Below are positions 34,316-46,351 of a stretch of DNA of 64,000 bases, in pieces. The translations under genes and the position numbers were made by a program. The stretch comes from Rhodocollybia butyracea (lineage: Eukaryota; Basidiomycota; Agaricomycetes; Agaricales; Omphalotaceae), in NCBI GenBank assembly GCA_015501585.1, contig JADNRY010000116.1, positions 123,275 through 187,274 on the forward strand, read 5' to 3'. The number at the start of each line of letters is the position of its first letter. The stretch's first letter is position 1. Below the pieces are notes generated by a model. The model did not search any database. It was not told where the DNA came from and saw only the letters and a list, made by a program, of their open reading frames with translations.

Positions 34316-36370
34316 ATGGCTACAACTACACGAACCCGTGAAGAAACGGAAGAAACTACACCTCCATCTACTTCGTATCCAGTTTATGTTGTTACACCAC
34401 ACTCAAGCAGTGTACAATGAGTCATCAACCGTCCGTTACAAGCGGTAACGACGGAGAATACTCCGTTATACTTTCCGGAACGTGGTCGGCCCTTGGGAAG
34501 AAACCCTCGGAACCAATCAATATCTTTATCTCCCACGCGTTTACGGGCTGCGCGATTATCGGCACTGGGCACTAATCCCGCCCCAGAGGAGCCGGAACTT
34601 TCCTATCGACATCAGTACTACACTAGAGAGTCGGCTGGTATGCCCATACGCCCCCAATCTCATCACGTTGATTTACAAACGGAACTACAAAATCAAACTG
34701 ATGCTTCTATGTACCGATCGGCGGCATCTCCTCACTTAGTTGAGCAGCAACTGTTGGCTGATCTTGAGGAACATATTCAGTCATCACCACGGACACCAAC
34801 ACGGATGCCCACACAATGTGTTAACCCTATTTCTAAAACACCATCTACTCCCAGTGTGTGCCATGAAGTAGTGAATCACCCAGAATTACTACCTGAAGAT
34901 CGGACCTCGGAAGTAATACTTTATCCTCAGGAACATGAAACGGAACATTCTATATCTACCAATGAGAAGATTGTAAGCCATGGACCATTTAGAGAAAATT
35001 TTACCTTCTCAAGTACACCCATTGCTCAATCCACACCATGGAACACAGGGACACAACACCAGACTTATTCAGAGCAATACCGCTCTATTATGGGGGAGAG
35101 TCCACAGGTACATGCAACTAATACACAATTGAACTCTCCAAGAGAACCCCTCAATGTAACCCATAATGATTTTCCAGAACTGCGGGATAGAAGTGAATAT
35201 CAAAGGTCAAGAGATCAATTGCATGCTACAGCGCACCTAGTCAGAAACCTTCTAATGCGGTTAGGAATAAATAATCAGGCAGAACGAACGGCAGTGGGAT
35301 GGCTACGTGTACTTGAAACCTTAGCTACAACTCCACTCTCAGACATGCCTAGAAACCTTGCGGATAATATCCGAGAACCGCGAAACGCAAGTCTATTAAA
35401 TCACTATGTACAAGTCATTAGAGAACAACCATATCGAAGTATAGTTGAGAATAGTGATTGGCTTTCAACAATCCCTAACTCATCCCCAAGCTTGTCAATG
35501 CAAGGTGAAAGCCCTAGACAAAGGATTTTGCGGCTAAGGGCTAACCTAGAAATGTTGTCACCAGAACCTGGTCTCACACCTGATCTTCCACAACCCATAT
35601 CAGATGAGGAGAGAAGAAAGCAAATCCTTGATGAGGCAATGCAATTAGGCTTTGGGAACTTAACAGCCAGAGCTAGGGCATTATTGCTTAAAGTGGGATT
35701 TGTCCTTAATCTAAGAAGGACCCCAATTGGATGGCTAAGAGCATTAAGGGAATTAGCAAATGTGGATGAAGACACATTCTCACCAGAATTATCTCAAATT
35801 TTCCAAGGAGATAATATTGATCAAATATTAGCCTTAGAAAGGGAAGCGGATCGGCAAGAATTCAGAGTAATACTTGATGATTTGTTGTTTCCATCAGAGT
35901 TGACTCCACCAAACTTAAGTCCTAACACTAGTCAAGAAAGAAGGTCTAATTCATCCAGTGGATCTGATACCCCCTATCAAACTTTAGATGGACAATGGTT
36001 ATCTTTACCACGAGTAAGGGAGAATTCTGCACCATCTTCTGGAGGACAAACACAACAAAGCTCTCCTACCTATGTAGAGACGCCGCAAAACCAGACCCCA
36101 ACAACTAGGATCCGAAGGGATACTCCTTGGGCACCCAGACAACACACCACACGGATGGAAAACCCTGTCACTATCATATCAATGGATTCAGAACATGAGA
36201 TACCGCCCAGGCCAAGTATAATACCTAGGCGGGCTCGCTATGGTGACACTAGCAATGCCCAAGAACAATGGGAGCAGATTCCCCCGGAGAGACAATACTC
36301 TGATGAAGCGGACCCAGTACCCCCATACCTGGAACAGGACTGGATGAATACCAACAGCAGCTGGCTATAA
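34316..36370 (+). pseudogene. gag: Chromovirus Gag, long N-terminal region
   Basis: The ATG at 34316 (MATTTRTREETEETTPPSTS) is in frame with the long ORF but meets TGA at 34418, readable as a mutated CGA. After that the frame is open to 36370. The region is polar and largely disordered, with two related segments of about 65 residues: one around ERTAVGWLRVLETLA (about 35280-35450) and one around RRTPIGWLRALRELA (about 35715-35890). Both share spacing with a segment of the Gag at 46978-49179. At 36360 the natural frame shifts (RSFQQQRGSKERGNLN). Function: RNA packaging or particle assembly, inferred. Confidence 0.75.
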
Positions 36371-36460
36371 CTAGAAGCTTTCAACAACAGAGAGGATCAA
36401 AAGAAAGAGGTAATTTGAATACTGAGCAACAGGAAACACAGTCCATGGGAGAATTAACTA

Positions 36461-38501
36461 ATGAGTTTTTTACAATGGGTCAATGACACTAGTTTGCAGG
36501 ATGCTCATATGGGACCTAAGCTTGCTATACAGAATCAAGTGGAAACAAAACCCTTGAATCATCGACAGAGAAGGGGTATGGAATGGAAATCAATGAAGGA
36601 ACGTGAAAATAAGGCCGCCGGGCTACCCACTCCCACAACTACCCCTGAACAGGAACAGGAATCTCAAGCATCTACAGCAAAACCCACACCGGTCACTCAA
36701 AATTTTATTAGAGATTCACCCCCCACCAAACAATGTTGGAGTCTCAATTTGAATATACTAACCCATATAAAAGGGATAATAGACCAGGGGTAGGTACATC
36801 AACAGCAGGGCAGCACATGTATGACTATCCCCATATTCCCAACAAAGGTAAGGGCAGGGAATCAGGAGATCATGGAAATGACCACAAGGACCGAAATTCA
36901 TTGACAAGGACACCTGCAATGCCAGCATATGATAACTTTGAGAGTATCTCAACTAGAGGAGTGAAAATTGGTGATACACCACAAATAAAATCACCCCTTG
37001 ACACTCACAACTCTCAAACTAATGAGGATAAGGAGATACCTAAACAAGACAACTTGGAGGATAGGAGTAGCATTATATCTAACCATCAACAGGTAACCAA
37101 ACTAAGTACAGGAACACCTTTCCAAACAAATGTTGGAGGGGGAGAGGGTGGTAAACCACCATCATTTGATCCTCACGATTACAACTCTGATAGCAATGAT
37201 GAGAGGCCCCCAACCCCAAACAAGCCAAGAAATACTGATACTAGAGATTTAATACTCAGTATGGGAGGAGGAGGTGGAGGACCACCATCCTACCATGGAA
37301 ATTTTAATTCACACTCAGCTAAGAGTAACTCATCAAATAGAGCAAACTCTAGCTATAGTACATACTCTAGAAGGGGGGGAAATGGAGGAAGAGGCCCACC
37401 CAGTGGTGGAGGTAATGGATATTTTGGAGACTCAGAGTCAGACAGTGATGGAAGAGACTGGGATCAGAGAGAGAGAAGAAAGGAATGGTACCCAAATAAG
37501 GGATGGGGAAGAGATGGTCGTGATGGCCGCGATGGCCGTGATGGCCGTGATGGAAGAGACCCAAAGAACTGTGAGAAGAATGAAGAGAAAGAGAGAAGAG
37601 AGAGAGAAAGAGATGAAATGAACCGTGAGGCAAAACTAGATATTACAAAACCAACACCATTCTCTGGAGAAAATAGGGAGGAATGGCGAGAATTCCGAGA
37701 TAGTTGTGAAAATATATTCTCAGCTAAATCTAGAATTTACAGAGACAATGTATCCAAGATTGCCTTGTGGCCTCAAACATGAAGGGACCGGCAAAACGGT
37801 ATCATCAAAATTTAATGAGGAAACAACGCAGTGGAGAACACATTTCTGCTCTCACAACTTGGGAAGAATTCATACTACTTTTTGGAGAGATGTTTGGCCT
37901 TCATGATGAGGTACTTACAGCTCAATCTAAACTTGATAGTTGTACTCAGAAGTGGTCAGAGGCCTTTGCTGATTTCTTGGTAAGGTTTGAAGATATTGCA
38001 TTACTAACTAATTACAATGACAAGGCACTGAGATGGAGAATGCTTAAGCAAATTCGCTCCGACCTAAGGATCCGCCTAGTGGACCATGGGGATATCCCCG
38101 AAACATTTGCGGGTGTGGTTAGGAAATTAATGAGATTGGACAGTGCCAAACAAGCATTCAGTGAGATTGGCCTTGGGGGAACAAGGAATTGGGTACCCGG
38201 CAATACCAATAACCCAAACCCCAGTACCAAGAGCAATAACATACCTGATACTCGGCAAACAAATAACCGGTTCAACCAACGATCAACTCCCAATCCCAAC
38301 GTTGTGACAGAAAGGGGAGCCCAGGAGGGGATAACAGAAGAAGTAATATTGGAGGCCACCACCATAACCAATACAGACGGATCTACAATACAGGAAAATT
38401 CTAGTACCTACCCAAGGGTGTCACAGGAAGAATGGAATAGACGCATGAGAAGTGGGGAATGCGGTATATACGGTTCCAAAGAGCACCGATACCATTATTA
38501 G
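36461..38501 (+). pseudogene. gag: Chromovirus Gag core and zinc knuckle, frameshifted
   Basis: Frames 36461-36793, 36733-37782 and 37767-38501 are consecutive parts of one protein. A Gly-rich stretch and an RDGRDGRDGRDG repeat (about 37510-37560) precede the retrotransposon Gag domain (ITKPTPFSGENREEWREF, WEEFILLFGEMFG, FADFLVRFEDIA, LRIRLVDHGDIP). The shift near 37770 looks like loss of one G. The zinc knuckle begins CGIYGSKEHRY with its second Cys changed to Tyr. It is cut by the LTR-R insertion, and on the far side RDHFRKNG continues, with the fourth Cys replaced by His. Confidence 0.85.
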
Positions 38502-40336
38502 GCCTAAAATTGGCCTAAGGCGTGTAACCGTACATTTTGACACTTTGTACGAGTTATACAATGCAATAAGAGAGTTATACGGAGCCCAAGCGTGATAGCT
38601 GTTGGCGAGGCAAAGAACTTAACAATAATACTCAGCGAGCCGTGAAGGTACGCCCACAAGCATAGCCTACAGCCAAGCTAGCGAGGATACCTGGGCTGCC
38701 CGGAGATGTAACGCTAGATCGTCAATCTAGTTATACCCAAAGAGTGTAGACTCTCTAAACTACAGGACATCTCGAAGCGGGATAAGTACTAAGCCAACAT
38801 GTTACTCGAGGGAAGGAATTATGAGGGAAGGCATCCCTCGCACTAAGACCACCAACGAGCTATGTTAAGATGTGGACTTTACAGTCTGTACCAATGGACC
38901 AGAACGTCCCGAGGAAAGCCGTAAAGATCTATTCGCGGCACCAGTCGCAACCGTGAGGATGGTAGAAACATGCTTAGCGGTCCTATGGAAAGCTACGCGC
39001 CGGGATAGCCTTGGCAAATCGAAACATTTGATCTTAGAAATCATACACGGAAGGTCTTATGCGTTAAAGCCGACTATCGGGAATCACTTGTACATACTCA
39101 GCGCAGTTGCTCGAGATTATCATAAGTGGTGTCGTTGAAAAGCTAGATAACAGGCCTTCTCGAGAGAATGTTAATCACACTCAGGATGGACAGAACTATC
39201 CGAGGAATAGAATGAAACTCACCCAAGGGAAACCGGGCGGCGAGTGATCATGAAGCGTAAAGGTACTCCTGACCCCAGAGAATTGTGGAATAATTGGAGA
39301 AACCTCGCTCGGATCAAAACACTCTAAAACTATGTTAATCCTCACGAAATCATATTTTACCTCTGATATATACCCAAGAATGGACTATTTCTTTATCGTG
39401 TGTACCATATATAGGCTGGAGTTTCCTTTCCGAGCCAGATTCCTCTGTTCCACTCTCTTTCCATCTCTCTCCGTATCTGTTTCATCTATTTTTGTATTAA
39501 ACTCTCTCTACTCAGTATATAAGCCAGATATATTTATTCAATAAGACAAGTTTCTTGCCCTCGACTTGACTGCTAAGACCAGTGCTCCGTAGAACGTCCC
39601 CACGGGATCAGTAGCGTGACGCCTCCTGACTTGGTTATCTTAAGAAAGTAATAAACTTCACGCGCTTTGCAAAGCCCATTTATATCTTGATCAAATTTAA
39701 GTGTGTAGAGTTCTCTCGAACTCCAGATCAACTCAAATCTAGTTGCTTCCTTAGAGGGGACGGCTTCTAGTAAGGGATTATTCGGCTCCAGAGTGAGGGT
39801 TCCTTAGTTGACTTCTTCACGAAGTTAGATGAGCCACTAAGATTGTGGTACGAGTTCCTAGTGATTAAGTTCACTCACAATATCGTAGCTTGGCCCAGAG
39901 TTTGGTCGAGGACTTTACGGCGTCACAGCAGCTAGTGCCAGAGTTTGCCTAGGGTTGTTGACAAACCTCGAGATTACTATTCTAGCTAGAGCCAGAGTTT
40001 GCCTAGGAGAATCTTAGTTTCGTTGTATTGGTTTTGGTTTTGGTTAATTGATTTGGACATACACACCTGGTTCCCTCATACACTCGTACACCCCAACTAG
40101 GCTTCTCTCGACTTAGTTCTAAGAGTTGTCTAAGCTTAGTTACCCACGTTAGCGCTACAGTCTTGAAACTGGAGCAGTCGCGCGCGTACATCCGATATTA
40201 CAAAGCTTTCCCTCGGGGAATCTCTGACAACCCGCCCTCGCTCCCTTACATATCGATAGTCTGGTTAGGTGCGGTAGTGTTTTTGTTAGGTTGTTTTATA
40301 GCACCTTTCGCATACCTACACGTAAATACCCAAATA
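38495..40336 (+). mobile_element. LTR-R copy C: solo LTR in the Gag zinc knuckle
   Basis: TATTAGG to CCCAAATA, 1842 bp, close to the LTR at 57663-59492. Flanks are CCAT (38491-38494) and CCGT (40337-40340): a 4-bp duplication with one G-to-A change at a CpG. Removing the LTR and one flank restores the Gag reading frame. A TATA box (TATATAAG, near 39516) and many CpGs are retained, so this is one of the younger copies. Confidence 0.9.
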
Positions 40337-40338
40337 CC

Positions 40339-41497
40339 GTGACCACTTCAGGAAGAATGGTCCCAAGTCTATCACCGCAAGAGGAGCATTTATGGAAGAA
40401 TATGAGTCTGAGGATGCCTTGTATGTGGAAATTGAAGGATTCGATGAACCAGTGCACATTGATGACCCGGTTCTGGAATGGATGGAGAACGACTCGGGAA
40501 ACTAACTGAAGACTCCGAAACCCAAAATGGAGCAGTGCGGGGTCTTGAAGCAGTGAGCTCCGAACAATTGTTTGCAACATCCATCATATTAAATTCTACA
40601 TCCGAAAATTCATTATTATTACCCATAAATTTCCATACTAGGGATTCCAACCCGTGCTATACCCTTATTGACTCTGGAGCATTGAGAGAATTTGTTGACG
40701 AGGCTTTAGCTAATAAATTTGAAAATCAACTCACAACACTTCCTGAACCGATTCCCTTAACACTATTTGACGGAGAATTGACATCCGGTGGAAAAATAAC
40801 AAAAAAATTAGAAACCAATATTTTCTTTGGTGACGGATCCACTCAACATGTAATCTTTCTGGTAACCAAACTGCACCCCAGTGCATCAGTAGTATTGGGA
40901 TTACCATGGTTACGAAGGATCAACCCCACAATTGATTGGAAGAACCTCAAGGTATCCTTCCAACAGGGAGTTCAACTATCAGCAGTAACCATAGATAATG
41001 GATTCCCCACTACTCACACGGTTACAAATAGGGTTAAATACCCTAGACCAACTATAGAAGTAGTACCGGAAAATGAATATCGGAATCCAACACTTGGCTT
41101 GGAGGATCCAATCCTGCTGAGAGAGGATGAGTATCAGGAATACAAAAAGAGTAAACTACCACAACATCACCAAATTAGGGGAGAAGCCAGCATTAGAGAA
41201 AGATTAAGATCATCAGTGCTAGTAGAGGAAATTCCAGAGGAACGCCTACCCAGATGGCCGGGACTAACTTTAAATGACCCTTTACTCCTACATATTGATG
41301 AACTTGAAAATTATTATGAAAATAAAAGAAGAGAGCAACGTAAAAAGGACCGCAAGGAGTACAAACATAGGAGTAGGGTTAGACAAAAGAATTCCCAGAG
41401 TTCTGACAATAATAAACAGGAGAATAATCGCCCCTATAAGGATCCAACAAAGACACGATGGAGAGACACCACAGGAGGACCAAAAATTGCATGGTGA
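40339..41497 (+). pseudogene. Chromovirus Gag end and aspartic protease
   Basis: Just after the LTR-R insertion the Gag tail continues (GPKSITARGAFMEEY). The retropepsin lies in the frame 40478-41497: active-site LIDSGA (about 40668-40685) and the distal VLGLPWLRRINPTIDW motif. The usual hydrophobic-hydrophobic-Gly pattern is kept. A basic, Lys/Arg-rich tail leads into the reverse transcriptase frame, which overlaps it by 40 nt in another frame. Confidence 0.85.
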
Positions 41498-42792
41498 ATG
41501 CCGCGGCATTTGCAAGATTGGCACAATCCGGCTGCGAAACTTTCACGTTACATTACAATTTAAAGGGAGAAATACACGAGTGGAAGAAGAGTGAGGAGAT
41601 CGATGATTTGAATATCAAAATCAAAGATCCGATCATCAGAGGAGACCAGATCGCAGGAACCGATCAAAATAAGGCCTCCGATCAAATACCGGAACAAGCC
41701 TCCATGGCTAATGATGAGGAAATCTTATTAAAACATGTACCAAAAGATTACCATGACTTTGCCAAAGTATTTGCAGCAGGGGAGGCCAAAACCTTACCTC
41801 CACATCGACCTTATGATATTGAAGTGCACACAGAAGACAATAAATTACCCCCCTTAGGTAAAATATATAACATGTCAGAACTTGAACTCAAGACTTTGAA
41901 GGAGTACATAGATGACATGTTAAATAAGGGATTCATCAGGGCGTCTTCTTCACCTATTGGTGCACCAGTATTGTTTGCAAAGAAAAAAGATGGTAGTCTA
42001 AGGTTGTGTGTGGACTACAGATCCTTGAATAAGTTGACCAAGAAGAATAGGTATCCACTCCCACTGATTGGAAACTTGATTGATCAATTAGGAAAGGCAA
42101 GGATATTCACCAAACTGGACTTAAGGGTAGGATACAACAACATTAGAATTGCAGAAGGTCATGAATGGAAGACTGCATTCAGAACAAGATATGGCTCATA
42201 TGAGTACTTGGTAATGCCTTTTGGGCTAACCAATGCCCCCTCATATTTTCAATATTTCATGAATGATATTTTCCATGACTTAACAGACAATTTTGTTGTG
42301 GTGTATCTGGATGATATACTGATCTACTCTAAAAATGAGAAGGAACACAAGCAACATGTAAGGCAGGTCCTACAAAGGTTACAGGAACAAGACCTACATG
42401 TCAAACCTGAAAAGTGTGAGTTCCACACCAAAGAAGTGGAATACTTAGGAGTAATAGTATCTCCAGAAGGAATTAGGATGGACCCAAAGAAAGTAGAAGC
42501 AGTGATGAAGTGGCCCGAACCAACTACTGTGAAGGAATTACAGTCATTCTTGGGGTTTGCCAATTTTTACAGAAGATTTATAGATAATTTTTCAGGGATT
42601 GTCAAACCAATGACCAAATTACTACAGAAGAATGTCAAGTGGAACTGGAATATCGAGTGTCAGTCAGTATTTGAATTACTGAAGAAAGCATTCACCGAGG
42701 CACCAGTACTTCGACACTTTCGGACAGAATTACCAATTATTGTGGAATCTGATGCATCCGATTATGCTATAGTGTCAATTATCTCAATATAA
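41458..42792 (+). pseudogene. pol: Chromovirus reverse transcriptase
   Basis: Typical Ty3 RT: the linker YHDFAKVFAAGEAKTLPPHRPYD, then GFIRASSSPIGAPVLFAKKK, DGSLRLCVDYRSLNKLT, the first catalytic Asp in KLDLRVGYN, MPFGLTNAPSYFQ, the catalytic YLDDILIYS and FLGFANFYRRFI. All three catalytic Asp residues are present. The frame breaks at about 42780, within the start of RNase H (ESDASDYAI), and continues in the next frame. Confidence 0.93.
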
Positions 42793-44470
42793 CCCAGAAA
42801 CAGGAGAATTTCACCCAATAGCATTCTTTGCCAGGGGACTAGTAGCCGCAGAATTGAACTATGATGTCTATGACAAGGAAATGTTAGCTATTGTGGAATC
42901 ATTCAAACAATGGAGAGCTTACCTTGAAGGGGCCAAATACAAGGTAGAAGTATTCACAGACCACAATAACCTACAGTGGTTTACTACAACTAAGAACCTA
43001 ACAAGGCGACAAGCCCGCTGGTCAGAATTCCTCTCAGGATTTGATTTCCATATCAACTACAGGCCGGGAAGACTAGGGACTAAACCGGATGCACTCACAC
43101 GCCGAGGGGATGTTTACCCTAAGAAGGGGGGAATAGTAGAAGCCAATAAAGGGAATCAACAAATTCTTTTGAATCCTGAACAACTATTGGCTTCCTTAAT
43201 TCTCAATGACGAAGCAGACATTGCTAAAATTAGGAAATCTACACATGATTCTTACTGGAAACGCATGGAGGAGGTAGCCAACTCTGATCACCCTGGTCCT
43301 TTTAAATCTGAAAACGGACTCCTACTCAGAGAAGGTAAAATCTATGTACCAAAGGAGCTCAGGTTACGAATTCTCCAAACACACCATGATCATAAGCTAA
43401 GAGGGCATCCAGGAATAAGAAAAACTCAACAAGTAATCTTGGGGACATATTTTTGGCCAGGCTTACACAAGGATGTGAAGCGATATGTATTAGCCTGCCA
43501 GGACTGTCAAAGGGGAAAATCATCCAGGTTAAGAAAATTAGGACTACTAAAGCCCTTACCAATAGGAGAAAGGCCTTGGAGTTCAATTTCTGTGGATCAC
43601 ATTGTAGAACTCCCTATGTCAGGAGGCCATGATGCAATTATGGTTGTAGTATGCAGACTTACTAAACAAGCTATATTTGTACCTTGTCATACCACAGATA
43701 ATTCTGATGACTTGGCCAAACTATTCATTAGGGATGTATTCTCAAAACATGGACTTCCAGTGGACATAGTATCAGACAGGGGAACAATGTTTACTTCCAA
43801 ACTATGGACATCACTATGTGATATACTCAGTATAAGACAGAATTTATCAACAGCATATCATCCCCAAACTGATGGACAAACTGAAAGAACAAATCAAACA
43901 CTGGAACAATACCTCAGGATGTTTGTCAACTATGACCAAGACGATTGGGTAGAATGGCTACCCCTTGCAGAATTTGTATTCAATAACACCCCCAGTGATG
44001 CTACAGGACTTACACCATTTTTTGCCAATAAAGGATATCATCCACGACTCACATTGAGCCTCAAGGATGTACCAAGTCATAAGGCTCATCTGAAGGCACA
44101 AGAACTGAAACAGGTACACGAGTATCTTAAGGAGGGAATTCAACAATCCAATAGGAATTATGAGAAGCAAGCAAATAGATCTAGAAGGGAGGAAAGTACC
44201 GAATGGAGAGTTGGTACAAAGGTTTGGTTAAATACAAAAAATATTAGGACCAAGAGACCGTCTAAGAAACTGGACTATAAGAAATTTGGACCATTCCGAA
44301 TTAAGGAGAAGATATCCAACCATGCCTATCGATTGGAGTTACCCGGAATATTAGGGAAAATTCACGATGTATTCCATGTTGATCTATTAAGTGAACAGCC
44401 TACCGAATATTTTCCCAACAGAAAGCCAGCTCCCCAACCCCCAATAGAGATTGAAGGAGAAGAAACTTGA
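42782..44470 (+). pseudogene. pol: Chromovirus RNase H and integrase
   Basis: RNase H: SQYNPETGEFHPIAFFAR, YDVYDKEMLAIVESF, VFTDHNNLQWFTT and RQARWSEFLSGFDFHINYRPG. Integrase: HHCC zinc finger (HHDHKLRGHPG then CQDCQRGK) and the DDE core, with Asp in SVDHIVELP, Asp in IVSDRGTMFTS and Glu in AYHPQTDGQTERTNQTLEQ. A C-terminal GPY/F-like block follows (KKFGPFRIKEKISNHAYRL, KIHDVFHVDLL). The frame is open from 42782, lacks its own start, and stops at 44470, where the chromodomain is in another frame. Confidence 0.93.
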
Positions 44471-44660
44471 TTGCCAAAGGAGTAGGGGAAGGATGCTATA
44501 TCTTGTAAGGTGGGAAGGATATGGACCGGAATTTGATACATGGGAACCCATCGCGCACCTACCACGAGCACAAGAAGCAGTAGAAGAATTCCATATTCTA
44601 CATCCTATAAAAACTAAACTTAAAGATCACGAATGGGAACGCGAAACGCAAACTCAATGA
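44471..44660 (+). pseudogene. Chromodomain of the chromovirus (frameshifted)
   Basis: A frame overlapping the end of integrase encodes GRMLYLVRWEGYGPEFDTWE, the classic aromatic-cage core of a chromodomain (Tyr and Trp residues in YLVRWEGY and TWE). One frameshift near 44470 separates it from integrase. Chromodomains guide integration to modified histones. Its tail ends at 44660, 28 bp before an antisense gene. Confidence 0.88.
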
Positions 44661-46242
44661 GATCATCAATTGATTTCACATACGGATCTAGTTAGTTACA
44701 GTTAACGGATACTCGAATTGGTATTTATACACGGTCAGAGAAAATCTCGTAAACATCAGAAGCAGAAGACTGAATGGAAACAACCAAAAGAACAGGAGAA
44801 TAGGGTTGATACTCGGGGACTCGAAAATGGTAGGATACTCCAAGTTATCATCTTCGGAGACTGAAATCTCGTCATCCTCGAACCGAACACGCTTGCCAAG
44901 GGCCTTAGAAGATGGTATGCCGGTAAGGAAGGGAGGAAGATTATCGACAACTCGGCAGAGGGTAGAATCAGGGCCGTTAGCAAGGTCCCATGCATACATA
45001 CCCGAATGAGGAGCAAACCAAGCCGCAAATTCGGAAGGATTACCAACACGAATATCAAATTTTTGGATCACCTTGGTCGACTGAATTGCAGCGTCCACCA
45101 CCGAAGACAAGCAATCTAAATCTTCGATGGCCTGGGCACGAACCTCATTAGCAGAGTCAAGGTTCCCCCACGCCATTTCACACAGATGGGTACGTGCTTT
45201 ATCCAAATCAGTATCGATAGCAACCAAGAAGTGAGCCATATTACTCCTGGCAAATGTGTGAACGATAGTGGCCAAATCACGGGAAGCTCCGGCATAGAAT
45301 TGGAGATAAGAAGATAGGTGCTGGTACATTACCACGAGCTGGTTATAGTCACGGGTGGAAATGGCATGGGTAGATTGAAGAAGAGTCAGTTCGTGTTGAG
45401 CTGAATTAGCCAACACCTCCAATTCATCCACTTTCTTCTGAAGATTATCACCACGAACCACCAGTAAACCATTATCCATTTGCAAGACATGGTTAGCATT
45501 ATCAAGGACATGAATACGGTCCATGCACTCATTGATGGAACGTTTGAGACCCTTGACTTTGGCCGGATTTCCGTTACGGCGGCGCTGATGCAATTCCTTG
45601 AAGCGGCGATCGAGATCGGCATATTGACTATCAAAGTATAATCCCATCAGTAAATCGAAATCAAATCCACAAAATTGTAATGCCATGTACGAGAATAAAG
45701 CCTGGTATTTCAGATCCAGGATCTGGTAGTTGTGTTATGACCCGGATCTAAATCCTATACACCCAATCTTTTTTCTTCTGTAACCAACTATGAACACTAT
45801 CATTAATACTTCTACTTATCATTTTACATTCATTAGTTATTCAACACCATTTGGGTTAATGCTGCACACATTCTTCCAGAACACCAGAATGATCTTTAAC
45901 AGTCACTGCACAGTCTGCACAGTCATGACATCATTCTAGCTCCACAACTATGATGTCATCTTGCTACTCCACAATCATGATGTCATTCCATTGCTCCGCA
46001 GTTATGATATCACATCACTGCTCCACAGCTATGACATCATTGCATAGCCTCTTTACATCAATGACTCAATATCAGTCATTGCACAGCCAGATATCTGAGT
46101 CAACTATGGTTCCGCATACATGACTCAATATTAGTCATTGCACAGCAGTACATAGTCAGACTGACTCATCCGCAGTATTTCCGCAGTTATGACTCAAATC
46201 TAGTCATTCCGCAGCATTTCCTAACTAGTACACATTGCACAG

Positions 46243-46250
46243 TATATAAG
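46243..46250 (+). promoter_or_regulatory. TATA box of the LTR-T promoter
   Basis: TATATAAG within GTATATAAGTAGT. A start about 30 bp downstream (46272-46282) would put the hairpin array in the RNA leader. The same 13-bp promoter core occurs in the solo LTR at 13727-14305. Confidence 0.7.
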
Positions 46251-46351
46251 TAGTCTAGATTTACCAATGTACGTTAGACATATTATTTTTCTTAAATCCA
46301 AACCCCCACTTGTTTGCTGTTATCACTTGTGTGAATCACCAGACCAACTCA

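Larger units (their letters stand above)
34316..44660 (+). mobile_element. Decayed Ty3/Gypsy chromovirus carrying a nested LTR-R copy
   Basis: Order of domains: long Gag N-terminal region, Gag core, zinc knuckle, [LTR-R insertion 38495-40336], protease, reverse transcriptase, RNase H, integrase, chromodomain. This is the standard order of chromoviruses. At least five frameshifts and one TGA break the frame, but protein similarity remains high. No 3' LTR follows the chromodomain: at 44688 an antisense gene begins, so the element is truncated or its end was lost. Confidence 0.9.

Noticed and set aside
38872..39138. Small ORF inside LTR-R copies, similar in copies A, B, C and E
   Set aside because: It has no ATG in this frame, lies in LTR sequence, and is frameshifted in copy E. 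The similarity simply reflects the shared repeat.
44451..44660. Independent chromodomain gene
   Set aside because: It overlaps the integrase end and is the normal C-terminus of the chromovirus polyprotein displaced by one frameshift.
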